DNA from: Conus ventricosus
Taxonomy: Eukaryota; Mollusca; Gastropoda; Neogastropoda; Conidae
Direction of reading: 5' to 3'
Length of the DNA: 64,000 nucleotides
Assembly: GCA_018398815.1 (NCBI GenBank)
Contig: JAFLJL010014037.1
Coordinates: 1 to 64,000, forward strand
The first letter of the stretch is position 1. Each line of letters opens with the position of its first letter. A program made the position numbers and the translations under genes. Below are positions 21,796 through 33,170 of the stretch, piece by piece. The notes below the pieces were generated by a model, which was not told the DNA's origin, ran no database searches, and saw only the letters and a program-made list of their open reading frames with translations.

Positions 21796-24599
21796 ACATC
21801 AGTGCATTAGGATCTTCCGTATTTTTATATATTTTGGGAATGTTAGTTTTAGCAGTTGCCTGGCATTATAAAATCGTCAGCGCCATGTTCGGGGATACTT
21901 TACTATTAATGTTTGTATTGGCTCAACTGTAGTGGAGTATTTTACATAATTCAAGTCTGGCTTATGCCTTTTAGCCATGGGGCTCCTTCTCTTTTCATGT
22001 ATGGGTTCAAGGTCACAACAGTATGTGTTCATTTTTATTACAACAAAAAATGAATATAATATAAAATAATTTTGGAGAAGATTTGTGGACGCACCTGATC
22101 CTTCCGAAGAAGATAGAGATCTGCGATGGGCCCTTTCTTTGGATGAAGGTTTGACTCAAGATTTAGGCCCTTCAATTGCGCGAAGAACTTGAATGAGCAG
22201 CTGAAGGTTCTTTACAAAAAAATAAAAAAAAAAAAATAAAAAAATAAAAAAAAAAAAAAAATAAAAAAAAAATAAAAAAAAGAAACCCTTCTTTAGAAGA
22301 AGCAGATACACCCCCTTCTGTTCAGGCATCTCGTGCAGAACTATTAACAAATAGAATTATACTCTTGCTATATAAGCGTAGGATTAGAGCCGCAGTAGGC
22401 CATAGTCCTTTTGATTTTACGATAGATAAATGTTTCCATCTGTTTATAAGGACTAGTAAAGGTAATTTTGTAAGAGTTTTCTTCATAGCCAGTCCCAACC
22501 TAAGTTTTTAAAACTAAACACAATTTAGACTGAGGATCACTGTTGCCGACCAAGGCGATTAAAACATCTTTAAAGTTTTGGCTGTGGCTGTTAGTCTTGT
22601 ACAGAACTTTGGGACGGAGTTTTCATACCGATCTGAATTAGTTTTGGACCTTTTCGAGAGTTAGGTCCAAGAACTGATGATGCATAGCAGAAATTGAAAC
22701 GAGTTTTGTTTTATTGAGGAGTCAAGTTAAAATCATTTTACGTGTTCCATTGCTTATGCATGAAATTTGGGGCTTACTGCGGCTCTTGAGGGACTATTTG
22801 GGGTTTGAACTAACTTACTAGTTTAGCAAACTTTGGTGAGCTAGATAGAGTGATTGAAGAGAAAAAATATAAGCTGGCTGTTGTCAGATGATAACTAATT
22901 TAGGGCGTGATAGAGATAGGCTAGGAAATACAGCATAAAATACTGGATTTAATGATAGAAAGTGGCGGCTAGGTTAGATACGTTGTAGTACTAACAGAGC
23001 GCAGCTAGCATCCCATATATGCAAGATTAAGTGAAACTATAATCTGATACTTTTGAAAAACTACTACGCTAGCTGTAAGAATAAGGACACTGTTTAGGGA
23101 ACAGGGAAGTTCATTAGTTTGGTAAGTATTTTATACAGCTGTTGGGGTTGCTATCTCTACACTCGTTTATGCTTTAAACGGCAGGTGCACCATCAGGGCC
23201 ATTAGCGCCTCCGTCACCCCAGACTGGTTAAAATGTTGGTTGTGAAAACTTAGTTTTCTATCTATGCAACAATTATTATTAGGAAGTTAGAAGCCAAAGC
23301 GCTTGATGTTGCCTGGTATAATAGGCAGTGTTGTTAGCTGTTTTGTACTACTATAGGTAAGGTGGCTGGTTATATGGTGATCATTCTGTGGACGGTTGGG
23401 TGCTAGCTGCCGATTTTAATTTTTAGTGATATTAAGTATAGCTAATTCCAGTAAAAAGTTTAAATTTAAACAAGGGCTGTCTTTTCGCTAGTGTGACTGG
23501 GTTGTTGTGAAGGTTTAGATCACTGGTGGAGTGATTTCTGGGCTGCTTTCTGGCTGTTGGAGCGCGTTCTGGTTTGTGGGCGCTGCTTTCTGGCTGTGGA
23601 TCGCTGTCTCAGGGCAAGGTACTTTTTTAAAATGGATGGAGGCAGGGGGCCTGTAGTTTATGTATTTTTTGGTGCCTAAGTCTTGGTGTCTCCTGTTTGG
23701 GATTTTCATTGTTATAATTCTGTATCTTGCCTATCTGTAGTCTAAGGTCAGAGGGTAGCATGTATAATCCATAACCTAACTTTGTCATCCTTTGACCTAG
23801 CTTTGTGCAGAACGGCTTGATACATTTGTGTTGATGGCAGGATATTCAACTGCAGAGTTAATAGGCATCTTCTAAATTAACTAGAAATTGTTGTCTAGCA
23901 TCTAAGCCTGCGTTTGTTCTACTATGCTAGACTTGGTCTGTGTTGTGTCTAATTAGGACACCAAACATTTGTCCTTTTGGTGTCTTTTGTCGTTGCATTC
24001 CTGGCATTGTTTGGGACCTTTACTTTATCTAAGTTAAATGTTGTCCAAGCATTAGGTTGTTTTTGTTCATTTGACCCTAATCTGAACTTGTGTGTTTGAT
24101 TGGAAGGACGTGTCGGCAAGGCCAGTGTCTAATGTTATTTTTATCGTTCGCCCCACAAATTCTAAGTGCCTTACCATGTTTGCGGTCTAACTTTTGTCTA
24201 AAATCAGTTGAAGGATCAATGTTAGATCGTTGCATGATTCTTTTCATATGCAATTATTGTCATTGGGCTGTTAAATGGATAAAACGCGTTGTAGTTAGGG
24301 AGGGCACTTGTAGTTCGTTTGTATTCGCCTCTGTTCTGGTTAATAAACAGGATTGTTATTTCGGACTTACTAAAAGATTAGGATGGTTTAAATGGTCTGC
24401 ATAGGAAACGCAGCAGCAGTAGGTTGCGCAGTAAATGGCATAATTAAACTGATTTGTAAAAAAAGCCATAGGGTGGGAGTACTTGTGATGGCACTCTGTC
24501 ACTCTTTTTGGCGGTTTTAAATATCTAGTTTGTGGGTTTACAAAAGTTGTCTTGGAAGCCATATGTTCCATTCTACTGCAAATGGTTAGTTAAACTGAC
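21796..24599. other. Unassigned interior segment with one coding-like stretch
   Basis: On the plus strand, 22080-22205 reads DPSEEDRDLRWALSLDEG and more. After an A-rich low-complexity tract at 22215-22285 the reading resumes at about 22290-22480 with SRAELLTNRIILLLYKRR. This looks like one coding stretch interrupted by the A-rich tract. The family is unknown. The rest (22500-24599) has only short frames; the longest is 24090-24404, 104 codons on the plus strand, unrecognised. Confidence 0.35.
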
Positions 24600-24769
24600 C
24601 TCCGGGGGTTGCGACCTTGTCGTGGTCGGGGGTGTGCGTGGTCAGTGTGATCCTTTGGCTTTGCTGGCGGGGGCATCAAAATTGGAGATAGGCTGTTTTT
24701 TTCACACTGCTTCTAGGCCTGAGAGGTGCAGATGCTGTTTGGCCTAAGCGTAACGTGGTAAGATGTTTG

Positions 24770-26150
24770 ATGCCCTGGTAGGGTTGTCCATGCAGATAGG
24801 TATGGGTGTGGATCCGGATATGGGTAACCCGCCTGTCTCCTTTTCTTGTTTTCTGCCTCCTTATTTTGGGCTCTTTTCAATCTTCGTCTCCTTCTCAAGT
24901 CTTCTTTTCCAATCTACTTTTTCTATGTGGTTCCTTAAGTTCCGCCGCGTTTGCCGTTGTGGTGCGTGCGTCCTGTGTCAGTGGGCGAATGAGATCCTGG
25001 TGATTGAGAGGGCCCCAGCGCTTCAACACATCACTTTGGCTCGGACTTCTCCGAGTCAGGTGTACTCTTTGGCCCGGGTGTATCTAATCGGCTCCCCTTC
25101 TTTGGGGGTGGGGTCAAGTCGGGCAGTTCCCCAGCTGGCCAAGTATATCCCCTGCCAGGTGCATCAGCTCCTCTGTTCCGGGTGATGAGACATGATAAGG
25201 GGGGATAGGGTTTGTTGCTTTGCTGTCGTAGGTAGCTCCCGATGCCTGGAAGGGGTCAAGACATTGGTTTCTTGGCCCTGGCCACTTTGTTGGAATCCAT
25301 GGTGGGTGGGTAAGGGGAGGGATGAAATTACAATTATATATTTAATTTTATGACTTCTCAAAATCTACCCCCCCAAAAGGAAAAAGGGAAAGGCTGTCTC
25401 CCCTTTTCAGGGGGAATTTGAAACAAGACAGTGATTCTGATCTGTGAGGGTAAGACTGTGGAAAGGTTTCTGGCGCTTCCTGGATCGTGGTGGAGGGACT
25501 GTGCAGGTTAAGACCCCTTTCAGCTCTGAGACCTTTTTGCTGTCCTAAGGGCTTTCATGTGTATTGCAGGTGAAACCTAGGTCCATAAAAAAGGTTGAGG
25601 AATGGTTCGGTTCTTCTTCAATGTCGATCACAGAAACGCTAATTCGAACAGTTGCTGAAGGCAAAAAAGCTTGTGGATAGGAGATCAGGGTGACTACCCA
25701 TATGCATTTATTTTTCTCAAAGGTTGTGATTCGTTGCAGAGTGCTGGCGGGTGTTTCAGAGGCGGAAATAAAACGGAGCTGTGATCCAGGTGTGTGACGG
25801 AGGTGCGAAGGTGTCGGTTTATGAAGGGTTTCAGAGTGAGTGGCTCCAACACCTCTTTCTGACTTCTGCAACCCTGTGCTGCCTCCGGTCTTCAAGGTTG
25901 GTTACCTAATTGTTATGTTCCAGCATATGTGCGTCCCATTGAGGTGCTTAGGTGCCAGAAGGTTTGTGGCCCTCTGTCGGGACAGCTGTTCTGGGCAGGA
26001 GGTGTGTGTGGTATTTGCTGCAAGGCAACCCTGATGGGCCAGTGTCATGATTCAAGATCGGCAATTGTGCTAACTGCGGTGGCGACCATCCCTCCTCTCA
26101 CGAAAACTGTCCCCTTTGGATTCAGGAATCTGTATAAAGAGTAAAACGGA
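24770..26150 (+). pseudogene. ORF1 (gag-like, CCHC zinc knuckles) of the I-like element
   Basis: Nucleic-acid-binding protein of a non-LTR element. A 140-codon frame opens at 24763. After several frame changes, the conserved gag block before the knuckles appears at about 25850-25930 (VLPPVFKVGYL, the equivalent of the NPVLP-GYL motif). It is followed by a knuckle region (EVLRCQKV, then CGICC) and a clear final knuckle at 26066-26110 (CANCGGDHPSSHENC, spacing C-x2-C-x4-H-x4-C). Multiple frameshifts mean no intact protein can be made from this sequence as given. Confidence 0.75.
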
Positions 26151-26689
26151 AATGAAGATCTCATTTTTTGTAGCGGGAATCAGGTTGGGGCAGTCAGACG
26201 CGATGCTTTTCCTTTGCTTCGCTGATCAAGTATGCTCCCATTAGTTCTACTCGGTCCAGTCTGCTGGCCCGACTGTTGAATTCTTGTTTTCGATGACATT
26301 GCAAGTAAGTTCGGTCTGGTCTGGTGGTAGCAAGTCCACCACCTTCCAAAAACCTAAGTGTCTGCCCCTGGTTGGAGGCAAAAAATCCGCACCCTCAGAT
26401 ATGCAGCAGTCTACAACATCTGTGTGGGCAGATTAAATAAACCAGCTCCTTCCTCGAAACTCTCTGTCCAGTGCCGTTGCGGGCAAGGGTGTTCATTTAT
26501 TGTGGTGATGGTGGAGTTGTGGTAGAAACCTCCAACGTCTCCCAACCCCAGACCTACTTCACCTGTTGCAAGTCGCCAGCAGGTCTGCAGAAGTCCAGTG
26601 AAATTAAGCAACAAATTTACAGGCTTTGCAGCAGTTGTTGAGGTGGAGTATGACCTGATCTCTCTCCTTTTCCCCCTCTGCACCATGGA

Positions 26690-29600
26690 TAATACAAATA
26701 TTCCATTTGGATATATCCGTGGTCTAATTTACAACTTTGGGGAGCTGCTGGCTTCTGTGTCTGTCTCTCTAAATCCTTTCCGTCGTGGCTCTTCAGAAAA
26801 TCAAATTCATTGCAGAATGTCCTTTTCTATTTCTGGCCTTAATATTCTTCGAAACTGCACATACATCAGTTGGGGACTGTCGGTCGGTGTGTGCCCTTCT
26901 CCTACACAAAATCTCGGAAAGAGTCCTGTCGCTCTGTCTACCTCCCTTCAGGCTGTAGCTGCGAGAGTCACTCTCCACAAGACTGTCAATTCTGTTCTTT
27001 TTATACTTCCGTCGTTCCGGTTTGTCGTCAGGTCCTTGTCAGGTCTGATAGGAGAACTTCCTCGCACCTTTTTTTGCTGTTGGGTGTACTTTAACGGTTT
27101 TCACATCCCTCTTTGGGGTTTGACGTCAGTGTTCGTCACCCAGAGGGTCTGCTTCTTGAGGATGTCCTTTTCTGGACTTGGATTTGTTGTTGTCTGTACG
27201 ACGGATCAGCAACTTTACATCCACTATTCCAAAGGTTTCACTTTCGTGTTTAGATTTGTCGGTTTGTGACCCCTCGCTGGTCATGGACTTGTGTGGTCTG
27301 TTCCATGTCGTTCTGCACGGAAGTGACTTTTCCCTGTCCTCTGCAACTGTATTTCTGAACAGTCTCGGTCTCTCAGGATCTCAATTATAAGAAAGTAAAT
27401 GGGTCATTTTTTGAGCCACTATTTCCAAGGTGTTCCAGGTCACTGAATTTTCTTCAGAGTCAGGATCCAGCAGAATCACTGACTAACACTATAATCATAT
27501 GTGCTTATAGCATGTATTCAGTGATCTTCGATATACTTCAATGCCAAAAACACCCTGGTTCGAGTCAGGATTGACCAACAAATTTCTAAAGTTATGTAAA
27601 CGGGTCAGCGTCAGGTTATCCAAGACCTTCGGGTCCAACGCTCCTGAGGCCCATCAGAAAAATCCAGTGCTAATCAAGACACACTTTTAAATCAGTAATC
27701 GTCGGTCCTGGAGAAGCTTCTGCTCCAGGCTGACATCAAAATACTTCTAGGATAAAGTGTGGCATCATTAAGAAAAACAAAGGGAGAACCACTGTCCCAC
27801 TGTGAACCATCTCAAGTTTTCGGATTCTTTATTAACAGAAAAGGAAAGCAGTTGATAATCTGCTTGCTTCAACCATTGAAAATAGAATTTCCTCCTCTTT
27901 AATAAAGCAGTCACTTTTGTCAAAACACAAAGCCCTAAAAGAAAAATCTCCCGTGCAACTTTTTCATCCGACAACATGAAGACTTTCAATCTTCCTTTTA
28001 CTTTAAAATCGAGCTGGAATCTGCTTCTCTCTTGCGCGGATTCCTCTCCAGGTATAGATGACATAAATTATCTATATTGTAACATCTTCCGACTAGGAAG
28101 GGGTTCTGACTTCCTGTGACGGTTTACAACACGTGTGGATACAGGGTTGTTTCCACCCTCTTGGCGGAAAGCCCTCTTTATTTCCCATCCCCAAACCTGG
28201 AAAAAAAGATCTTTCTAATCCATCTAACTACCGTCCCTTGCTGTGAACTGCTGTGCTGTAAATTTGATGGTAAAAATGGTCAATGCTAGGCTCATGTGGA
28301 AACTCGAATTCCGATGGGACTTTTGGCGATAAAAGAACGTGTGTTTCGCAAACATCGTTGTACAGTTGACCATTTGATTCGTTTGGAAATCTATCACTTA
28401 GGAACGCTTTTTTAAATAACAGACTGCATGCAGTGGCTATTTTCTTTGACTTGGAGATGGCCTTTCGATACACTGGAAGCGGGGATACTTCTTTGATCTC
28501 CACGATTGGGTTTTCCGAGGTCTTCTTCCCGCTTTTATTTCTTATTTTTTTGGCAGAACGACAGTTTCAGGGTCAGGGTTGGCTCAATCTCTCTGATGTC
28601 CACGAGCAGGAGTTGGGTGTTCACAGGGGAGCATACTTATTCCGGCCCTCTTTAGTATTAAGATTCAACTCACTTTGTTCAATCCAGTTCAGCAGGGTTC
28701 TGACTGCTCAATGTTGGGGATGATTTTGCGGTTATACGCAACTGGAAGCTGTACCCGAGTGTCAGCGCAGGGCTCAGCTTTGTGTTGATAAAATCCATCG
28801 GGGGGCGGATGAAAACGGTTTCTACTTTTATGCTACTAAACCAGTGTATTCACTTCCTAATTTCCGTCAGTTTTTTCCAGATCCGGAACTTTATCATAGT
28901 AGGTAAATCTACATTCCGCTAAATGTTAAAGAGGCCATTTTTCTGGGAGTCATTTTGACCAAAAAATTAATTTCTCAGCATATTAAAAACCTCCAAAAAC
29001 TGCTTGCCAAAAGGATGATTATTTTCTGCGGGTCGTAGACACACCGACTGGGGCGCTGTAAGAAATCTTTGTTGACATCTACAAGTAGCCTGGTCAGTTC
29101 CAAACTGGTTACGGTTTGTGATGTGTACGGCTCCGGCAAGATCAGCTTACCTCAAACTCTTGGACCCTATATCCACTTCAAGGGCTTCGTTCTCTGTATT
29201 CGGTGAGTTTCCGCACCACCCTGTGTACAGCTGTAAGCAGTGGCAGGTGACCTCACTGTCACCGCAGGCTGAAACTAGTCTTTGGTAATTTTTTCATCGA
29301 CTGTTCTCAGATCCGCTGATCCTGCCTATGAACTGTGTTTTTTGACCCTCCGTTCCAAAGTAAGTTTGAAACAAACCCGAAATGTTTCCGCCGTTTGGGC
29401 TTCGTATGAGCTCTCGTGCGGAATGCAGGTTTCGACCTGGGATTTGTTTCCGATTTTTCAGTTTCCGGATCAACCTCCATGGATCTTTTTTCCAATGAGA
29501 TTCGTTTTGATTCGCAGCTTTCCGTAAGGAGGTCTACCAGCTCTCTGGCGTACAAGGCTTTGTTATGCGAGCTATGTTCCAAATTACCTGCTATCTAATA

Positions 29601-30395
29601 GTTTTCATGACGGTTCCTAGTCTGGGATGGGTGGCTGTGCTGCCTATGCCCTGGGGTCCTTCTCAGTTATTGTTGGAACATTACATCAGATGCTTCTGTT
29701 TTTTCTGTGAACTTATGCTTCTAGTATGGCTTTGAAGATTAATCCCATTCTTCGAGGAGAGACTTTTCTAGTTCTGTCGGATTCGCTGTCAGCTTTGGAG
29801 GCCTTGCTGGCCGCAACCCTTCAGAATCCAGAACTTATACTTTTTTTTTTTTAAATTTTTAAAAGTTGAAGGCGGACGGTTAAAACATTACTCTTGCTTG
29901 GGTTCCTGGCCTTGTTGGCATAGGGCGGGAACGAAATGGTTGATCGTTTTTGCATAGGAACGCCACCATGAGAGAAACTGTCCAACACTTATATCCCTGC
30001 TCAGATGTTGAAACCCAAATTTAACGTTTATGTGTTAGGTCCTCTGGCAGGAGGATTGGAACCACACATGACGAATATACAAACTTTTCAGATCAGTCCA
30101 AACCTTATATGTCTTCCTCCCATATATAGTCGGGTGGTCGTTAAAGAGGGAATCGGTTCTGTGCGGCTGCCACACGGCCATTGTATTTTTACCTTTCTTA
30201 CCTGTTTAAAGAGTGATGAAGCTCGTGGTGCATACCTTGTTTGCACAACTCACATTGAAACCTGTTCTTTTAGGTGTTGGGACTTGCCGATGTGAGACAC
30301 AAACATTTGTACAGCGGATTACATGAAGTTCCTGTTCAGGGTTGTCCCGCTGACGTGATCCTTGGGTTTTTGTGTGAATATTAACTATTTCATAT
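26690..30395 (+). pseudogene. ORF2 (APE, RT, RNase H, CCHC) of the I-like element
   Basis: The endonuclease start is visible at 26700 (IRGLIYNFGELLASV). The catalytic GDFN block near 27085 reads YFNGFHIPLWG after an indel, and the SDHFP block near 27320 is damaged. Reverse transcriptase is seen as SNPSNYRP near 28215, motif A FFDLEMAF at 28443-28466 and a GDDFA motif-C equivalent at about 28716-28730. RNase H is seen as DGS near 29609 (followed by a stop), LSDSLSALEA near 29776 and WVPG near 29900. The C-terminal knuckle is near 30190-30290. Frames change repeatedly, so this is an inactive copy or a mis-sequenced one. Functionally it would have been the replicase of the LINE. Confidence 0.8.
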
Positions 30396-30612
30396 GGTTT
30401 GAGATGTTACGGAAGGAAGGAGTTTTAACAAAGTTTGGTTCGTTTGTAGTCGATGTATTTATCGTGATGTGTGTATGTTTGTTTTTTTTTTTTTTTTTTT
30501 TTTTTGTTTTTTGTTTTTTTTTTAATGATGTGAGTTTGATTTTACGTTGGTGACTGCACCTGATGTGGCCCTCTGCGGTCGGATTCGGGCTTAAGCAAAT
30601 TTTCTTATCGTA

Positions 30613-30724
30613 TATCCTAGTAAATGAAAGTCTATAGATTTTGGGGTTAGAAATCGCTCCTACATTGTAGAAGCATGTTCATTATATTCAAACGTACCAT
30701 TTTTTTAAAATTAATTTTTTAATT
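30613..30724. other. Linker between retroelement and duplicated unit
   Basis: AT-rich; resumes the host element after the LINE. No target duplication was resolved. Confidence 0.35.
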
Positions 30725-32215
30725 GTTATAAAAAGATGTACATCTATATAACCAAACTAAAACGAGGGTGTGTTCTTAACGCATGAAATGTCAATAGGCG
30801 GGGGGGGGGGGGTTGTATGATTGCTCTTAAAGAAATTGGTTTTAAATGTATAATTGGATTAAACATTTCTGAAAAAGATAAAAATAATGGTGGATGTTAA
30901 GGAGAACAGCAATCTATTATAACCTTTTATAATTACCCGATGGTTACTACAACTTTTGTTCTTTATGAGAAGTATTTAGCAATTTTTGGATTAATTTAAT
31001 ATTAATGAGGCATATCTTTATTATTATTTTGAATTTTCTGAACTTCATGAAAAAAGGGAGTACGTTTTCTTGTATTGCCTTGCTCGAATTTTTGGCTTTT
31101 TTTATAGTGGTTGAAACTTGTATATTATAACACTTATGCTCTTTAAAAAAGCCTTTTTGTGTATTTTAGGCAGTAGGACCTGCTGTTTTTCTCATAAAAC
31201 CTATGTTGTATGTCCATTTACAAACAGTTTAAAAAGCTACTAATTGGTATTAGGGTATCCATCCTCAGTTCTAAAGCCACTGCCATCAATTTAAGGCGGG
31301 TTTTGCGTATTATCTGTTATATAGTTTGGACAGAAACAGCCAATTTAAAGAAATTAATTGAGGGTGTCTATTGTAAATTCATTGGATTTAAAAATAGCTA
31401 TCATATTGGTATGCCAGTTTCTTGTTCTGGGGGGAATATATTAGGGGTTGTTGGAGTAGAAGATCATATTAGAAAAGGGGGGAGGACTCAGTCCCATGTG
31501 GCGTTAATATCTCTTCGTTTTTATTTAATGGTTCCATTTTTTAAAATAGTTGTAAAAAAGTGGCACATCTTATATGTATATCCTACAAAACTATAAATGT
31601 GTTCTTAACGGCATCCTAAGTAACCAAAAGGCGACTGGTAATTATGAGGATTGCTCTGAAAGAATTTGGGTTTTAAAGTAAAATGGATTAACATATTTTG
31701 AAAGGGCTTGAAACATATGGGTAGATGTTAAGAATGATACAAGGCGATCTATAATACTTTAAAAAATTCCGACGGTACTAAAACTTTGTTCTTTAGAGGG
31801 AAGTATTTAGCAGTTTTGCATTAAGTTATCAATGAATGTGGCAATTTTATAGTTCTCTTTGTTTTTGCCAGATGAGGAAAGGAGTTATGTTTTTTCCTAG
31901 ATGCCTGCTCGAATTTTAGGCTTTATAATAAGCGGTTGAGACGGTCTTGCAGAATGGGGCATTTATATAATGTTTTTAGGCGTAGTCCTCGCCGATTTCT
32001 CGTGTACCGACGTTGTTGGCTATTTAGAGGAGTTAAAAACAGACCGCTATTTATTTTGGGCAGCCCTCTAGTGTTCTACGTGTACTGCCGGCTGTTTAAG
32101 CGGGGGTTTGCGGGATTTTTATCAGTTATTTAAGTATTTGGCGGATGACATCAATTTAAAGAATTAAGTGACATAGTTTTATTTTCTTTAAATTAAAAAT
32201 AACTAATCAAACGGA
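30725..32215 (+). repeat. Tandem duplication of a ~670-bp coding-like unit beside the right TIR
   Basis: 30725-31400 and 31555-32215 align to each other in direct orientation, offset about 830 bp. Shared blocks are GTGTGTTCTTAACG / ATGTGTTCTTAACG, AAGTATTTAGCA, TGCTCGAATTTT and CAATTTAAAGAA. Translations agree on the plus strand: GSTFSCIALLEFLAF-like and LARIFGFFYSG in the first, ARILGFIISG in the second, then NLKKLIE against INLKN. Divergence is high, so the duplication is old compared with A/A'. The family is not recognised. The unit sits directly inside the right terminal repeat. Confidence 0.6.
31210..31596 (+). CDS. Hypothetical 128-codon frame within the duplicated unit
   Basis: Longest open frame in the duplicated region. 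The start is taken at the first ATG of the frame; the real start may lie upstream. It contains NLKKLIEGVYCKFIGFKN and GVVGVEDHIRKGG. Part of it (NLKKLI and the following FKNS block) is mirrored in the second unit, which supports real coding sequence rather than a chance frame. No membrane segment or known catalytic motif is evident. Function unknown. Confidence 0.35.
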   Translation: MSIYKQFKKLLIGIRVSILSSKATAINLRRVLRIICYIVWTETANLKKLIEGVYCKFIGFKNSYHIGMPVSCSGGNILGVVGVEDHIRKGGRTQSHVALISLRFYLMVPFFKIVVKKWHILYVYPTKL

Positions 32216-32267
32216 ATCAGTTGTTTGTTCTGATTTTATTAATAGTGCTGGTAGTAGAAGAGCGTGC

Positions 32268-32513
32268 TGTTAAACCTTAATTTTTTATGTTCCTGGTGTG
32301 ATTGTATTATATGTTTGTTCACGATCACCAAATCTTATCTAGCACGTAAGCCCCCGTTTCAATGTATTAATTACGTCAATTTTGGCGGTTTTGCGTGTTA
32401 ATTTTTTTGTAAAACAGGTGTTAATTTTGGCTAAAATTGACATGAGATGGACGTGATTTGGATGTGAAAAGGGGGTTTTCGTGCAAAATAACATGGGTGG
32501 TCGTGAACTCACA
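32268..32513 (-). repeat. Right long terminal inverted repeat of the large element
   Basis: Reverse complement of 9585-9845 with substitutions and short indels. It carries GTTCACGATCACC (32318), CTTATCTAGCACG (32333), GCCCCCGTTTCAATGTATTA and, at the outer end, GGTGGTCGTGAAC. Immediately outside lie ATATTTACATTCTC and then the minisatellite. Confidence 0.75.
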
Positions 32514-32528
32514 TATTTACATTCTCTG

Positions 32529-33170
32529 CATGGTACAGCCCTGTCATGAAAGTAAGTGCATGGTACAGCCCTGTCATGAAAGTAAGTGCATGGTACAGCC
32601 CTGTCATGCAGTCATATCATGAAAGTAAGTACATGGTACAGCCCTGTCATGCAGTCATATCATGAAAGTAAGTGCATGGTACAGCCCTGTCATGCAGTCA
32701 TATCATGAAAGTAAATACATGGTACAGCCCTGTCATGCAGTCATATCATGAAAGTAAGTGCATGGTACAGCCCTGTCATGCAGTCATATCATGAAAGTAA
32801 GTGCATGGTACAGCCCTGTCATGCAGTCATATCATGAAAGTAAATACATGGTACAGCCCTGTCATGCAGTCATGTCATGAAAGTAAGTGCATGGTACAGC
32901 CCTGTCATGCAGTCATATCATGAAAGTAAGTGCATGGTACAGCCCTGTCATGCAGTCATATCATGAAAGTAAGTGCATGGTACAGCCCTGTCATGCAGTC
33001 ATATCATGAAAGTAAGTGCATGGTACAGCCCTGTCATGAAAGTAAGTGCATGGTACAGCCCTGTCATGCAGTCATATCATGAAAGTAAGTACATGGTACA
33101 GCCCTGTCATGCAGTCATATCATGAAAGTAAGTATATGGTACAGCCCTGTCATGAAAGTAAGTGCATGGT
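32529..33170. repeat. 30/43-bp minisatellite, family R6, left part
   Basis: Clean array of two interleaved unit types: a 30-bp unit (CATGGTACAGCCCTGTCATG + AAAGTAAGTG) and a 43-bp unit with an extra CAGTCATATCATG. The array is cut by the retroelement at 33171 and continues at 36257. It lies in the last SMYD intron. Confidence 0.95.

Larger units (their letters stand above)
24600..30612 (+). mobile_element. I-like non-LTR retrotransposon, near full length, decayed
   Basis: About 6 kb in the order expected for an I-group LINE: GC-rich 5' region (TTGCGACCTTGTCGTGGTCG at 24609), a gag-like ORF1 with zinc knuckles, then an ORF2 with APE endonuclease, reverse transcriptase, RNase H and a C-terminal zinc knuckle, then a short 3' UTR ending in TTATC-type sequence. 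All frames are broken by indels and stops. The ORF2 and 3' end are closely related to the truncated element at 33171-36256. It lies inside the large TIR-bounded element, so it inserted later. A relationship to the I or Nimb clade is inferred from the APE-RT-RNase H-CCHC order. Confidence 0.85.
9030..32528. mobile_element. Large TIR-bounded DNA element, Polinton/Maverick-sized (class unproven)
   Basis: The whole 23.5 kb interrupts a 30-bp minisatellite unit: the left flank ends ...AGTGC and the right flank resumes TGCATGG. In the other copy of the locus (58990 onward) the array is uninterrupted at this place. The segment is bounded by imperfect inverted repeats of about 250 bp, 9585-9845 and 32268-32513, both beginning near GTTCACGACCAC. 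Removing the obvious retroelement inserts leaves about 17 kb, within the usual 15-20 kb of Polintons, which also have TIRs of hundreds of bases. Against this, no 6-bp target duplication was found, and no protein-primed DNA polymerase B, integrase, packaging ATPase or capsid was recognised by eye. Alternatives are another class of large TIR element, or inverted segments of an unrelated kind brought in by misassembly. Confidence 0.45.

Noticed and set aside
31085..31130. LARIFGFFYSG resembling the first LAGLIDADG homing-endonuclease motif
   Set aside because: Only one short motif, no second motif or intein/endonuclease context, and the frame is broken nearby.
9579..32519. 6-bp target-site duplication expected for a Polinton
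   Set aside because: Bases outside the inverted repeats (GGCTTC on the left, TATTTA on the right) do not match. Only a 3-base TGC overlap in the array is seen, too short to count.
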